Made by a program: the position numbers and the translations under genes
The notes under the pieces: model-generated
The model's input: only the letters and a program-made list of their open reading frames with translations
What the model was told of the DNA's origin: nothing
Database searches by the model: none
Part shown: piece by piece, positions 21,301 through 30,438 of the stretch
How the letters are laid out: every line of letters begins with the position of its first letter
Numbering within the stretch: the first letter of the stretch is position 1
Origin: Gracilaria domingensis
Taxonomy: Eukaryota > Rhodophyta > Florideophyceae > Gracilariales > Gracilariaceae
Direction of reading: 5' to 3'
Length of the DNA: 64,000 nucleotides
Assembly (NCBI GenBank): GCA_022539475.1
Contig: VCMS01000227.1
Span: 26,013 to 90,012, forward strand

Positions 21301-23109
21301 CATGTCGGGCGTAACCGTGAATATCTGTTCATTGACCGATGAGTTCCCGAGAGAAACCACGTTACCATCAGAACTGAACAGACTCCAAATGTATGTAACA
21401 TTGACATTGTTCGCGGATACTTCGGCAACGAAGGTAACCTCCCCTTCATAAGGTATCACGTAAGCGTTTTCATCGTTCGTGCTACTATCAGCAGCGGTGA
21501 TAGAAACGATTGGAGCAACATTGTATGTCAATGCGAGAGAGTCAGAACGCTCTGCACAAACCTCAACGTATACTTCATACGTGAACTGCTTCCCTAATGA
21601 TGACAAAGGAGGGGCAAGAAACGCAAGGCTTCCATTTTCAAGGATCTCCACATCAGTTCCAAGAATCTCAAACCCACCCACTCTTACGATGCTGGAATCA
21701 CGGAATCCGTCGAAAGCACCGTTCAGAAGAATCATTGTATCACCTTGTGGTTCTGTGACGTTTGGTGCAAGGCCCAGCAGCATAGGCGGGGTGCTAAAGT
21801 CTGTCGAAAAAGGGTTTCCATTCTCCAAAGTAACAGCGTTCAATGATTCAGAGCCGTAGAACACCACAATGGCGAATGACACATCTTTACCAACGCCACC
21901 AGAGCTCTCGAAGGACAAAAATGATAGATCTTCCGTTTCATCGTAAGAGAACGATTCCTCAGCTTCCGGCCAGACAGAAACTGATCCATCCTCGTTACTT
22001 GTTAATATCTCTCGTTTGTCACTAAATCTGAAATTGTACCCTGTTATGTTCAGAGTCTCAATCCCACATGGAAGACTTTGGTACACAGACCGTCTCGATA
22101 CGTCCACAACTACTGGCGGAGCTCGTTCAACAACGCTGAAGACAACCGCTTGTTCATACTCTTCTTCGCTTGAGCCAAGTGAACCCCAATTCAGTTGCAA
22201 TGTAAACTTCCCGGACTTGAAGGGTCGGAACTGTGCTCCAAAAGTAGGAAAAGCGTCTTCATCTCTTGCAGCGAAACTCAGCCCGCACCGAGCAGGATTA
22301 TCCAAGATGACTCCATTGGACCCATATGAGCTCCCAGTAATAGAGCATGTGGAGATATTGTACCAGAAAATTTGATCGTCGGCAATAACCGAAACTGAGG
22401 CTAAGTCGAGAAGAGATATCCCGTTCGAACCTCTGAAGGATGTACCGTCTGGTAGGATTCCATAGGAAGGTAGTTCGCGAACTCCCTGATCTTCTCGGTC
22501 GAAGGTCTCAAGTTCGTAAGAGTTGGCGTACCCCGACAATAACCGTGCATTCTCCGAAACTTCACCGTTCTGATCAGGCAAGTACAGTACGATCCCATAA
22601 ACGTTCACCGGAACCCCATCCGATTGAAACTGCAAAAGCTGGCGAGCAACTGAGGTAGCCGAGAGCGAGCATGAAGTCGTCGCGGGAAACCTTTCAAATG
22701 TACATGCCACTGTGGTGTTGAAGGCGGTCGCATCTGTACCCTCAATTGTAGATATGGTATTAGAAATCGTGCAAGAGTCATCAAAGAGCACGACGGACGA
22801 TTCGCAACCAAAGCTAATCACAAAGTCCTCGGGTGAGGATCCACTTGGCGGCATAAAAGTGAAACTAACCAACAGTTCGTCTGATTCTCCATTGATGAGG
22901 AAGAAATTCACTTCGCTTTGTGACTGAACAGTTATTCCGACAGGAGGAATCGATTCAAGTTGTCTGTAAGATTCGACAGTCGACGGAAAGAATGGAAATT
23001 GTTGAAGCTCTGCCGTCCCCGTATGAGAGAAGAAACTGAACCATACAAGAAAGACATTTATCAGAACCATATGTCCAGTTCGAGAACTCTCGTTACGACC
23101 TCTTCTCAT
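18336..23109 (-). CDS. Large REJ/IPT-domain cell-surface protein with one transmembrane segment (about 1590 aa, one frame break)
   Basis: Start ATG at 23109-23107; a second Met 13 codons on begins a good signal peptide (MVLINVFLVWFSFFSHTGTA). The ectodomain contains an IPT/TIG-like domain at about residues 435-500 (APNVTEPQGDTMILLNGAF), REJ/PKD-like beta modules (about 530-640; about 755-850 with GGDSFDPD and YDWISC) and many N-glycosylation sequons. The long frame stops at 18853, but the next frame supplies the missing end (18336-~18890): a membrane span (VAIGIGIAFVVGTILIMWFA) and a short tail. The break lies at about 18850-18890 and fits one extra base in the TTT/AAA run there, or a 37-nt GT-AG intron. 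REJ proteins act in adhesion and gamete recognition in other organisms; the role here is inferred. Confidence 0.8.
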
Positions 23110-24200
23110 CCTCGGTAAGCACTACGTAATCACTATAGAGGTCCAAACTCGCAGGCCGATGGTGTTAATGGACTGTGGCCTGAAACTCGTCGAGACTCTA
23201 TTTTTGAAGATGAGGCACTCCATTCACACATCAACCTTTGGCAGGGAATTGCGATGGCCAGCGAACCGAGCCTGCTGTTCATTCCGAGTGTGATAAGTGC
23301 CAAAGGGTACATACACAACTTCTAGTATCCGCTGACAATAGTGGTTGCAATATGATGCGGTACGATAGAAGCACATAGAAATCTCTCATGTTTAAGCATA
23401 CGACGGCCTAGTAGACGTGAGCACCCGTGTCGCTTCAGGATGGACCTCTGTCCGTCGTTTCGATTTATCCGAACCATGGGGGTCATCATACTTTAAAGCT
23501 CCGTGACAAGCATGGTCCGGCTCCACGTCTGCTGCTGGGTTGTATCCGAAGAGTAATTTTGTACGGTAACCTCACCGTAGAGCGGTGAGGCGCTCTTGCT
23601 CCAATTGATCGCAAACGATATTTCTGTCAGTCTTCATGTGAGATTTTGGTGTGCGTCTGCCATACAGCCTCTGCACACTGTTAGATTCCGTTTTGAGGTT
23701 ACAAGATTGAAAGGAACGCTCCGTGCATAACACTGATCGATTCGAATCACCGTAACGGTTACTCCTTTGTAGCAGTAGATGAAAGGAAAGGTCGATTGAG
23801 CCGCAGTTGACAGTGTAACATCGCTAGAGCGAATAAAGCAGACGTTGCGGGCGGCCTTTTGTGAAAACCAAAAAACGTCCCATCTCATGACAACCTACGG
23901 CAGTGTGGTGGTCGTCCAGACCTTGCGGAACTCGCGTTTGTAGGAAATGAGGTTTGTTTGCAGAACATCTTTATCAACGCGAAGATGTTAGTCGAATGTG
24001 CTCAGGAAGGAAACGAACTTCATCTTCTTCACCAAGTATGAGGCGAAAATAGGCGAATACGAAGAACGTCTTTTTGGGCCCACGGGCTCCGGGGGGTTGA
24101 TTGACTCAAGTCAGCGACAACGACTTCTAACGCCTAGAGGCAAACGATGTACACCGAGTATAGCAGACAAAGGGCTTTACACAATGCTACGAAACAACAA
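23110..24200. other. Intergenic: upstream region of the REJ gene and 3' side of eS1
   Basis: No gene is recognised in this 1.1 kb. A GC-rich hairpin is present at 23570-23590 (CCTCACCG, loop of 5, CGGTGAGG). Confidence 0.45.
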
Positions 24201-25166
24201 TTACGCCGGAATATCTCCAGGGATAGGTTCCTGTGGTGCGGCAGGGGCTTCAGACGCAGCTTCAACAGGAGCGCCTACGTCCTCAGCAGCTCCACCAGCT
24301 TCATGAAGTTCCATTAGCTTGGTAATGTCAAACTTGGGTGCTTTGAGAATCTTGACTTTTCTAATGTGCACATCTCTAAGCGGGTAAATACCAGAGGTGG
24401 CCTTGATAATCTCCTTTCCGATCACTTCGGGGATGAACTTTCTGACAAGCTCCTTAAGGTCACACTCCGAGGCGTCCCGGGCCATGATTTCGACCATCTT
24501 TGCGCGGATTTCACGGATTTGACTGCTCTGAGCGTATGTCGTCTTCTTGACCTGGCCATCTCTACGCTTGGTGAATCCGATCGCAAACATTCGCAGAAAA
24601 TAGCCATCGGTGGTCTTCACGTCAACGTGAGCCTCGATAATCGTTTGCCACTTTCGTACGAGGGAGCACAGCTTATCGCGTGTGAGATCCATGCCATTGA
24701 AATTGGTAAGACAAGAGCGACCTTGAACCTCCTCGCACTTGAGACGAATCTTACGGTAGGCCATGTCCTCGGACTTCTGCAAATCTGCCAAAATGACTTC
24801 ATAGATGCGACCCTTGAGCGCTTCCGACGCGATCCTCGTACCCTGAGTGCGAGACACGAGGGTCTTACCGACCTGACGCACGCTGAAGATAGAAGGAGCC
24901 TTGATGTCATACCACTCCTTGCGCAAAAACGGATCCAACACCTTCTTCCGGGATCCCTTGCCTTTCTTTGACAGACGCTTATTCTTACCGACAGCCTTCG
25001 CGATACGAACGCGTAAAACGAAAACGACACGGGATGAGGAATGTTGGACGTTAGCAAAACGAATCAAATGGGCAGATCGGACGACATGCGCCGGATAAAT
25101 TGATCGCGTGGTACCTCAGGGGAATTGTCTGTGCTGGTTGAGGACCAGGCGTTGAGCACGTACCAT
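24201..25166 (-). CDS. RPS3A: Cytosolic small-subunit ribosomal protein eS1 (RPS3A), two exons
   Basis: A component of the 40S ribosomal subunit. The main exon (24995-24201) encodes the eS1 sequence from [14 protein letters not shown] through [19 protein letters not shown] and the conserved middle to a variable A/E/P-rich tail. Family members begin MAVGKNKR, but the codon before AVG is not ATG. Instead AG|GCT forms a splice acceptor, and an upstream ATG at 25166-25164 is followed directly by a perfect donor GTACGT. So exon 1 contributes only the start codon, and a 168-nt phase-0 intron follows. The resulting length, 265 residues, equals the usual eS1 length. The gene is divergent from the tRNA-Leu gene. 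Confidence 0.93.
24996..25163 (-). other. Spliceosomal intron directly after the eS1 start codon
   Basis: The donor is ATG|GTACGT (25163 downwards) and the acceptor GCGAAG|GCTGTC (ending at 24996), preceded by a T-rich tract. Removing it joins ATG to the conserved AVGKNKR in frame. Confidence 0.85.
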
Positions 25167-25432
25167 CTTGTCGCAGCCTTTTCGGTAGAACCACTCGGCA
25201 AGAGAGAGAAGTGGTGGAGCAGAGTCGCTGACTACGAAGGCACGAAGGGGAAGCGAGGGCGTCGCCGTCGACGGCAAACACTATACATCGTCGATGGCTG
25301 CTCCGGCGCGGACGTCGACCGTCGGGGACTAACACGTGGCCACGCACAGAGAGCGGCGCCAAAGGGATGAAGAACATGAGGGAATAAATAATCAAAATTG
25401 TTCACCGTGAGGCCACCTGAGTGGTGCAGGAA

Positions 25433-25530
25433 GCGTCTTTGGCCGAGTGGTTAAGGCGGCAGACTCAAGGATAATGATCGTGCGTTCTGCTTCACGTTTG
25501 TGAGCATGGGTTCGAACCCCATAGGACGCA
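25433..25530 (+). tRNA. tRNA-Leu(CAA) with a 15-nt intron
   Basis: The acceptor stem GCGTCTT (25433-25439) pairs with AGGACGC (25523-25529); discriminator A25530, no encoded CCA. The D arm/A box is TGGCCGAGTGG (25440-25450). Anticodon stem GCAGA (25459-25463) pairs with TCTGC (25486-25490); the loop reads C-T-CAA-G, giving anticodon CAA (25466-25468). The intron is 25470-25484, after position 37 as usual in eukaryotes. A long variable arm (CAC...GTG) makes it a type II tRNA, and the T arm with B box is GGTTCGAACCC (25509-25519). A T5 Pol III terminator follows at 25563-25567. Confidence 0.93.
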
Positions 25531-25562
25531 GCTTCGGAACTCCTTCTGCACTGCTCTCCCTG

Positions 25563-25567
25563 TTTTT
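25563..25567 (+). terminator. RNA polymerase III terminator of tRNA-Leu
   Basis: This is a run of five T residues 33 bases after the mature tRNA end, the first such run downstream. Confidence 0.6.
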
Positions 25568-25833
25568 GTTGCTTCTCCTCCGGGACAGTGCTATTCGTTC
25601 TCCCGTCACCTCCCCCCTCTCCCCTCGCTCCGAGCTTCCTCTTTTTTTTATCTCATTCAGACGCTGGCGTTGCTCCACTTTTGTTAGATAACTTGCTCGT
25701 TCTTTACCGATTCGGTTAACTTTCTATGGTACAATACAGAGCAGGCGTACAATGGCGAGCCTCCAGCCCCAGCAAAAAATGAGACAGTCGGGGAGGGGAA
25801 TGGAACCGCGTTCTAAACAATCACAATCTATCG

Positions 25834-27267
25834 TCATTCGCGCATGCAGCTTCGTTCCAGCTCATCCACCACCAGCTGCGTATGCTTCGAGTCGTGCACG
25901 CCGCGCGCGTCAAAGCGACGCAGCGCGGCGCGAATCTCGTCGAAGAAGCGGGCGTTCCGAGCGGCGTCGCCCTGGCTGACAAAGTTGGAGAAGTGGCAAA
26001 GCGCTGCCTGCAGGTCCGAACATCGAATGGCCGCCGCCACAAAAGTGGCCATGGTGTCCATTCGCGCGTCGCACGAATTGCTGCTCATGTCTTGCGCCAC
26101 CAGCTCCACAAGGTCCACGTCCATGAGCATGCCGGCCGCCTGCAGCGCGTACCGGTAGCTGACTTGGTTGGGCTGAAACTCACTACGTCTAATGGCATGA
26201 TACAATTCCGGCACGCGCTCAGGCTTGCGCGCTGCAAAACAGCACTTGATGAGCGCGTGGTACGTGTAGCGATCTCCGCTGAAGGAGGTGGTCGCTTTCA
26301 TTTCCTCAAAGATTTCAAACGCCTTTCGCATGTTGCGGCCTTCACAGGCGGCAATCAAGATGTTGAAGGTGTTCTGCTTGGGTTGCACTCCAAAAACGGT
26401 CATCTCATCGAAAAGAGCAACCGCGTCATCAATCATGCCCAAGTGGCCAAACGCGGCAATCACATGACCAAAAGCGGAAACATGCACACTGAGCCCCGCG
26501 CGCCACATGTCACGCAGCGCCGAGAGCGCCGCATGCGGCCCTGCGGTGGCCACATGCGCGCGAATCAAGGCGGATACAGTGTATGCATCGGCACGTATTC
26601 CGGCGGCATTCATGTAGCGGTGGACGGACTCGGCGCCGGTGATGTTGTGGGTGCGCGCAAAAAGGTCGATTAAAATGTTACAAAGCATGGTGGACGGTCT
26701 CGGAGACGAGGCGAAGAGCCACATGGCAAAGTCAATGTCCGGCTGCTTGGAGCGCGTGACGACGGTGAGCAAGTTGGCGCGCAGGTAGTCGTCCAGCGGC
26801 ACGCGGTTGTGGCGCAGTTCGTGATACAGCTGCATGGCATTCTCCGTGTCTCTGACGGCGGCGCAGGCGGTGAGCAGCAGACTGTACGTATACTTGTTGG
26901 GTTTGATACGTTGGTCTTTCATCTGGCGGTGCAGCGCCATGCAGCGTCTGAAGGAGTTTTTACGGCGAACAAGCGAACTGAGCTGCTTGTTCGCGGAGCG
27001 CAGCGTCAACGGCTGCGGCAGCGGCTGGTGCGGCTCCAATGGCGGCGGGCGGGGCGCCGCAGGCGGCGGGGGCGGCGGGGCGGCCGGCACGGCCTCAAAC
27101 GGCGCTAGGGCGGGCGGAGAGGCGGCCGGCGCGGGTTGCGGGTGGAAGGCGGCGCGCCGTCGGCGCGGCGCGCGCTGCGAGCGCGCAGGGCGCGCGGGCG
27201 ACTTGCGCGGCGCGGGCGGCGACGAGGTGCGCAGGGCGGCGACGGGCGCCGGCGCAAACGCAAGCAT
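25834..27267 (-). CDS. Pentatricopeptide repeat (PPR) protein, probably organellar (477 aa)
   Basis: Start: ATG at 27267-27265. Residues 1-95 are rich in A, P and R with almost no acidic residues before about residue 50, typical of an organelle transit peptide plus linker. From about residue 100 there are tandem degenerate 35-residue P-class PPR motifs, for example PNKYTYSLLLTACAAVRD, CNILIDLFARTHNITGAESV, DAYTVSALIRAH and PKQNTFNILIAACEGRNMRKAFEIFEEM. PPR proteins bind single-stranded organellar RNA and act in its processing, stability or translation. Plastid or mitochondrion cannot be decided here. It is divergent from the plastid biotin carboxylase across a GC-rich shared promoter. Confidence 0.92.
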   Translation of the reverse strand: MLAFAPAPVAALRTSSPPAPRKSPARPARSQRAPRRRRAAFHPQPAPAASPPALAPFEAVPAAPPPPPPAAPRPPPLEPHQPLPQPLTLRSANKQLSSLVRRKNSFRRCMALHRQMKDQRIKPNKYTYSLLLTACAAVRDTENAMQLYHELRHNRVPLDDYLRANLLTVVTRSKQPDIDFAMWLFASSPRPSTMLCNILIDLFARTHNITGAESVHRYMNAAGIRADAYTVSALIRAHVATAGPHAALSALRDMWRAGLSVHVSAFGHVIAAFGHLGMIDDAVALFDEMTVFGVQPKQNTFNILIAACEGRNMRKAFEIFEEMKATTSFSGDRYTYHALIKCCFAARKPERVPELYHAIRRSEFQPNQVSYRYALQAAGMLMDVDLVELVAQDMSSNSCDARMDTMATFVAAAIRCSDLQAALCHFSNFVSQGDAARNARFFDEIRAALRRFDARGVHDSKHTQLVVDELERSCMRE

Positions 27268-27668
27268 TGCGGCGGGCTGCGGCGCGGTGGAAGAAGGGGC
27301 GGGAGGGGGGGTGGGAGGGGAGCGCGGCCGGTGTGCGTGGCGGACAAGAAGCGCGGGAAGGGAAGGGCACGCGCGCGTTAAGAGCGGAGCGGAGCGGCGC
27401 GGCGTTCGGCGTGGCGCGCGGGCGCGCGTGGCGCAGATATTTGGGGATTTTTGCGGCGCGTAGATACGCGCGGCGCGGCGACGCGCGCGCTGCGTTCATT
27501 CCGCCGCGCCGTGGCGGCGCGTCGCGGCGCGAATCGGCGCTCGCCGCAGCTCGGCGCGCCGCGGCGTGCGCTGCGCACCGCGCGTTTCGCCCTCACGCGC
27601 GCTTTGGCCCTGCGCGCGCCGCCGCTTAACCCTTTTCGCGCGGGCTTAAGCCCTCGGCGCGCGCGCGT

Positions 27669-27797
27669 TCATGCTTGGCTGCGGCGCGCCTGCGCGCCTC
27701 GCGAGGCGTAAGCGCGCCGCAGCCAAGCATTAAGCGCGCCTCGCGAGGCGTAAGCGCGCCGCAGCCAAGCATTAAGCGCGCCGCAGCCAGGCATTGA
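27669..27797. repeat. GC-rich 42-bp tandem repeat with an inverted partial copy
   Basis: A 42-bp unit beginning GCGCGCCTCGCGAGGCG occurs at 27692-27733 and again, identically, at 27734-27775, followed by a 22-bp partial copy at 27776-27797. A reverse-complement partial copy (CATGCTTGGCTGCGGCGCGCC) precedes it at about 27670-27690. The unit contains the palindrome CGCCTCGCGAGGCG. It lies between the divergent PPR and biotin carboxylase genes. Confidence 0.85.
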
Positions 27798-28242
27798 GCG
27801 CGCCATTCCGGCCAACCAATGGCGCGCGCGCGCGCGCCGCCGCCGCCGCCTTTCCGCGACACGTTGCGCGCGCCGCGCGCCGAAACCGGCGGTGCGCCGT
27901 TCGCCGCCGCGCCGCCGATAGCTTGTCGTGTCCGCGCGCGAGATGCGCGGGATTGCCGCCGAGCATCGCGCGCCAGCAGCGAGCACTCTGCGCACGCTGG
28001 CCACGTGCCGCGCGCTCTCTCCGGCGAACAGTTTTCCACCGCTTCGCGCCGCGCCAATTGCGCGCCGCGCAACGTAATTACAACCAGCCGGCGCCGAGCT
28101 CGCGCCTGGCGCGCCTCGCCGCGACTGCGCGCCCGCCCGAGTGTTTGGCGCGCAGCGCGCCACCGCGCGCGCGCGCGCGCGCGCGCGCCCCCAGCAACCC
28201 CTGCCCCCTTCCCCGCACCTCCGCGCGCGTCGCACCACCGCC

Positions 28243-29830
28243 ATGGCGCCCGCTTTCGTCGCGCCGCTCCCGCTCGCCGCCGCCGCCGCCGCCGCCGCCG
28301 CCCCGTCGCGCGCGCTCTTCGTCGCGCCGCCGCCGCCGCCGCCGCCGCCGCGCCGCGCCGCGCGCGCCGCGCCGCCGCTGCGTCGGCGCGCGCCGCCGGC
28401 CATGGTGGCCGCGCCGTCGTCGTCGGCGGCGCCGTCCGCCGCGCCCGCCGTCGCGCCCATCCGCAAGCTGCTGGTGGCCAACCGCGGCGAGATCGCCATC
28501 CGCGTCATTCGCGCCTGCGCCGAGCTGGGCATCTTCTCCGTCGCCGTGTACTCGCAGGCCGATCGCGACGCGCTGCACGTGTCGCTCGCCGACCAGGCCA
28601 TCTGCATTGGCGACGCGCCGTCCGCGTCGTCGTACCTGTGCGTGGCGAATATCCTCGCCGCCGCCGCCGTCACCGGCGCCGATGCCATTCACCCGGGCTA
28701 CGGGTTTTTGTCGGAAAACGCCGAGTTTGCCGACATTTGCGCCGCCCACGGCCTGCGCTTTGTGGGCCCCACCGCCGAGGCCATCTCCAAGATGGGCGAC
28801 AAGGCCACGGCCAAGTCCACCATGCTGGACGCCGGCGTGCCGTGCGTGCCGGGCAGTCGCGGCGTGCTCGAGTCGGTGGAGCAGGCCGTGGAGGTGGCGC
28901 GCGAGCTGGGCTTCCCGCTCATGCTCAAGGCCACTGCGGGCGGCGGCGGCCGCGGCATCAAGATCGTCAACGCCGAGGAGGAGCTGGAGACCGCGTTCAA
29001 GACGTGCTCGGCCGAGGCGGAGGCTGCCTTTTCGGACGGCGGCTTGTACATGGAACGCTATGTGCAGGCGCCGAGACACGTGGAGATTCAGGTTTTGGCC
29101 GACAACTATGGCAACTGCGTGCATCTCGGCGAGCGAGATTGCTCGGTGCAGCGCAGAAACCAAAAGCTGATCGAGGAGGCGCCGTCGCCGGCGCTCAACG
29201 AGCAGCTGCGGGAGCAGATGGGCACGGCGGCGGTGAACGCGGCCAAGGCGATTGCGTACCGCGGCGCCCGGCACGGTGGAGTTTCTGCTGGACCGAAACG
29301 GCAGCTTCTACTTTATGGAGATGAACACGCGTATTCAGGTGGAGCACCCGGTGACGGAGGCCATCACGGGCGTGGACCTCATCCAGCAGCAGATCCGCGT
29401 GGCGGAGGGTCAGAAGCTGGCGTTTGAGCAGAAGGACATTGAGCTGCGCGGCCACGCGATCGAGGCGCGCATCAACGCGGAGGACCCCGTGCACAACTTC
29501 CGGCCGATGCCGGGCAAGGTGAGCGGCTTTCTGCCGGCGGGGGGGATCGGCGTGAGGTGGGACGGGCAGGTGTTCACCGGCTGGCGCATCCCGCCCAACT
29601 ACGACAGCCTGCTGGGCAAGCTGATCGTGTGGGCGCCGACGCGCGCCGAGGCGATCCGCCGGCTGAAGAGGGCGCTGGGCGAGACGGCGGTGCAGGGCGT
29701 GGCGACGACGATCGACTTCCACCTGCAGGTGGTGCAGAACGAGACGTTCATCAAGGGCGAGCACATCTACACGGACTTTATCGAGAAGGAGGGGCTGCTG
29801 GAGAAGCTGCGCGCGCAGAAGGAGGAGTGA
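28243..29830 (+). CDS. accC: Plastid biotin carboxylase subunit of heteromeric acetyl-CoA carboxylase (single-base frame break)
   Basis: Uses ATP and bicarbonate to carboxylate biotin on its carrier protein, the first half-reaction of malonyl-CoA synthesis. Start: ATG 28243. An Ala/Pro/Arg-rich transit peptide (about residues 1-70) precedes KLLVANRGEIAIRVIRA, HPGYGFLSENAEFA, the glycine-rich ATP loop KATAGGGGRGIK, and the active-site region EMNTRIQVEHPVTE. It ends after the biotin carboxylase C-terminal domain with no biotinyl domain, so it is the stand-alone prokaryotic type. The frame breaks at the C run 29267-29269: family sequence requires TAC-CGC-GGC-GCC-GGC, but an extra C is present. 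The sequence is otherwise perfectly conserved, so an assembly error is likelier than a pseudogene. Confidence 0.93.
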
Positions 29831-30145
29831 GCGGTGGCGCGGGCGCGGGCGCGGGGGGCGGCGCGCGCTGCGCCGTGACGGGCGCCGTCGCGCGCTGCGT
29901 CACGCGGCGTGCGCGCGCGCGCGCGCGCCGCGCGCCAAATGAAGAAAAACGCGCTCTCGCGTGCGCGCTGCGCTCGCGGGGCCGCGCCGCCGTTGTGTAA
30001 ACGAGCCCCGTCGCCGGACAGCCTCGCGACTGTCATACCCTTGGTACCATACGTGCGCTCGCCGCGCCCAAGTAGATAGCTTTGCGCGCGCCGCCCCCCC
30101 TCCCCCCTCCGCCGCCCCGCCGCGCCGCCGCCGCTGCCCGCGCTC

Positions 30146-30217
30146 ATGTATGGCTGCCGCTACGCGCACCGCCTCGTGGCCGCCCTCCACCGCCGCCGCC
30201 GCGCGCCCGTCCGGTAA
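30146..30217 (+). promoter_or_regulatory. Short upstream ORF overlapping the start of the MATH-like gene
   Basis: ATGTATGG holds two ATGs: the first (30146) opens a 23-codon frame ending at TAA 30215, the second (30150) opens the long coding frame. A scanning ribosome starting at the first ATG would miss the main start, so the arrangement could damp translation (inference). Confidence 0.5.
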
Positions 30218-30403
30218 AACGCTCGCGCTTGCCGACCCCTCGGATCACCCGCTCGTGCTCCACGATGACCCGCAGCAGGACCCGCTGATCGCGCGCGCCT
30301 CCGAGCTCATGTCCGGCGCGCTCCGCGCCCAGTCGCTCGGCTCCTGTCACACCCCTCCCAGCCGCCATCGCCGCGCGGGCGGCCCTCTTTTTGGTGACGG
30401 CGT

Positions 30404-30438
<35 letters not shown>

